Origin: Conexibacter sp.
GTDB taxonomy: Bacteria > Actinomycetota > Thermoleophilia > Solirubrobacterales > Solirubrobacteraceae
Assembly (NCBI GenBank): GCA_025964295.1
Contig: JAOPZD010000243.1
Location: 1 to 5,811, forward strand
Reading direction: 5' to 3'
DNA length: 5,811 nucleotides
Part shown: piece by piece, positions 4,890-5,811 of the stretch
Numbering within the stretch: position 1 is the first letter of the stretch
How the letters are laid out: every line of letters starts with the position of its first letter
Program-made: the position numbers and the translations under genes
Notes under the pieces: model-generated
What the model was told of the DNA's origin: nothing
The model's database searches: none
Seen by the model: only the letters and a program-made list of their open reading frames with translations

Positions 4890-5228
4890 ATGCAATACCT
4901 GTTGCTCATCTACCTGCCCGTCGACGCGACCCCCGATCCCGCCGAGCACGGCGCCTGGATGCAGTACTCGCAGGACCTCCAGGAGTCCGGCGCGATGGTC
5001 GGCGGCGACGCCCTCCAGGGCCTCGACACCGCCACGACGGTGCGCGTCCGCGAGACCGAGACGCTCGTGACCGACGGGCCGTTCGCCGAGACCAAGGAGA
5101 TGCTCGGCGGCTACTACCTCATCGACGTGCCCGACCTCGACGCGGCGCTGGCCTGGGCCGCGAAGATCCCGAGCGTCGGCTACGGCTCGGTCGAGGTCCG
5201 CCCGATCATGGTCTTCGACCAGGGCTGA
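4890..5228 (+). CDS. YCII/DGPF-domain protein, first copy
   Basis: This 112-residue protein belongs to the YCII-related (DGPF) family of ferredoxin-like small proteins. The signature is TDGPFAETKEMLGGYYLIDV (61-80, DGPF at 62-65), with an opening strand QYLLLIYLP and a closing VEVRPIM. Members are found next to ECF sigma factors of the ECF42 group in many actinobacteria. Their biochemical role is not settled, although the fold resembles small dimeric enzymes and ligand binders. It has no signal peptide or membrane segment, so it is cytoplasmic. It is the first gene of an apparent three-gene operon behind the TGTCGA element and has a consensus ribosome binding site. The second copy, 14 nt downstream, is clearly a paralogue, with long identical blocks. 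Confidence 0.92.
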   Translation: MQYLLLIYLPVDATPDPAEHGAWMQYSQDLQESGAMVGGDALQGLDTATTVRVRETETLVTDGPFAETKEMLGGYYLIDVPDLDAALAWAAKIPSVGYGSVEVRPIMVFDQG

Positions 5229-5238
5229 GCGCCGGCGC
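5229..5238. repeat. 10-bp palindrome in the 14-nt gap between the DGPF genes
   Basis: GCGCCGGCGC is a perfect palindrome filling most of the gap between stop and next ATG. There is no Shine-Dalgarno sequence in the gap, so translation of the second copy may depend on coupling to the first. Palindromes of G and C only are common in such DNA. Confidence 0.5.
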
Positions 5239-5242
5239 CGTC

Positions 5243-5584
5243 ATGAAGTTCATGTTCTTGCTCTACGTGCCCAAGGAGGTCCGCGACGACCCGGACGCGC
5301 GGGCGTCGCTGGAGACCTGGATGGCCTACGGCCGCGCGCTGCAGGACGAGGGCGTCCACCTCGGCGACAACGCCCTGGAGGGCCTGGACATGGCCACGAC
5401 GGTCCGGGTCCGCGACGGCGAGACGCTCGTCACCGACGGCCCGTTCGCCGAGACCAAGGAGATGCTCGGCGGCTACTACGTGGTCGACGTCGAAGACCGC
5501 GAGACGGCCGTCGCGTGGGCGGCGCGCGTCCCCAGCGCGCCGTACGGCTCGATCGAGGTCCGTCCGATCATGGAGCTCGCGTAG
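5243..5584 (+). CDS. YCII/DGPF-domain protein, second copy
   Basis: A 113-residue paralogue of the preceding protein. It shares TLVTDGPFAETKEMLGGYY (61-79, DGPF at 65-68), the ATTVRVR block before it, and a closing IEVRPIM. The N-terminal third (KFMFLLYVPKEVRDDPDARA) and the loop before the DGPF block differ most, so the two may form a heterodimer or bind different ligands. The start is the first ATG after the upstream stop, with no good ribosome binding site, which suggests translational coupling. The sigma factor gene begins 4 nt after its stop. Function within the ECF42 module is unknown. DGPF proteins are proposed partners or targets of the sigma factor. Confidence 0.92.
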   Translation: MKFMFLLYVPKEVRDDPDARASLETWMAYGRALQDEGVHLGDNALEGLDMATTVRVRDGETLVTDGPFAETKEMLGGYYVVDVEDRETAVAWAARVPSAPYGSIEVRPIMELA

Positions 5585-5588
5585 GGCC

Positions 5589-5811
5589 ATGAGCGAGGAT
5601 GCCGTAGGCCGGGCCTTCCGCGAGGAGGGTCCGGCCATCCTCGCGACGCTGATCCGCCAGGTCGGCGACTTCGGCCTCGCCGAGGACGCGCTGCAGGACG
5701 CGTTCGCCGCCGCGGTCGCGACCTGGCCGCGCGACGGCGTCCCCGAGCGCCCCGGCGCGTGGATCACCACGACGGCCCGGCGCCGGGCGATCGACCGGCT
5801 GCGGCGCGAGC
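5589..5811 (+). CDS. ECF42-type RNA polymerase sigma factor, 5' part (runs off the window)
   Basis: Only the first 74 codons lie in the window. They cover sigma region 2: FREEGPAILATLIRQVGDF (10-28), then LAEDALQDAFAAAVATWP (30-47), region 2.1-2.2, which contacts core polymerase, and AWITTTARRRAIDRLRRE (57-74), region 2.3-2.4, which melts and reads the -10. The ATLIRQVGDF, LQDAF and WPRDGVP blocks are characteristic of the ECF42 group, whose members usually carry a long C-terminal extension that replaces an anti-sigma factor. That part, if present, is beyond the window. The gene starts 4 nt after the second DGPF gene and so is translated with it. It should recognise the TGTCGA-N16-CGTC element before the operon. 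The start ATG has only a weak AGGG nearby. Confidence 0.88.
   Translation, partial: MSEDAVGRAFREEGPAILATLIRQVGDFGLAEDALQDAFAAAVATWPRDGVPERPGAWITTTARRRAIDRLRRE

Noticed and set aside
3930..4949. 339-residue minus-strand frame containing a repeated peptide (RIVPVASLWAAGG)
   Set aside because: The peptide repeat is only the antisense reading of the 49-bp DNA repeat, and the rest is antisense to the FCD gene. No start signals were seen.
4807..5070. Plus-strand frame of 87 residues over the ECF42-type promoter and first DGPF gene
   Set aside because: It is out of frame with the DGPF gene, Ser/Pro/Arg-rich, and begins inside the promoter element.

Overview
The window is very GC-rich, with strong G/C bias at third codon positions and long spurious open frames on both strands. 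This suggests a high-GC actinobacterium. Leaderless-type starts, an ECF42-like sigma module and an acyl-CoA-carboxylase-epsilon-like small protein would fit the class Thermoleophilia (Solirubrobacterales-like), but that placement is an inference, not a demonstrated assignment. No tRNA, rRNA, CRISPR array, insertion sequence or phage gene was seen.

Left part (1-2854, all +): an alpha/beta hydrolase with an aspartate nucleophile, a 96-residue NIPSNAP-like protein, and a Tat-exported PhoD-type alkaline phosphatase/phosphodiesterase. The second and third genes each have a TAGGnT hexamer exactly 6 nt before the ATG, which is the layout of a leaderless promoter. The phoD hexamer overlaps a near-perfect 21-bp dyad that looks like an operator.

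Middle part (2855-4412): an ornithine cyclodeaminase/mu-crystallin family gene on the minus strand converges on phoD, with a bulged hairpin between them. It diverges from a gene for a stand-alone FCD domain, the ligand-sensing half of a GntR/FadR-type regulator without its winged helix. The divergent intergenic region holds two -10-like hexamers with a 10-bp palindrome between them.

Next (4413-4749): a small acyl-CoA carboxylase epsilon-like gene follows a perfect 49-bp direct repeat (period 57 bp, exactly 19 codons). Each copy carries the same -10-like hexamer and start codon, so promoter and start are duplicated in frame. The junction between copies forms a perfect 21-bp dyad over the first ATG.

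Right part (4808-5811, +): an apparent ECF42 sigma module. A TGTCGA-N16-CGTC element precedes two tandem YCII/DGPF-domain genes and the 5' end of an ECF sigma factor gene that runs off the window. The layout suggests an autoregulated operon in which the sigma factor drives its own DGPF partners. This is the best-defined multi-gene system in the window; the family is known, but its signal is not.
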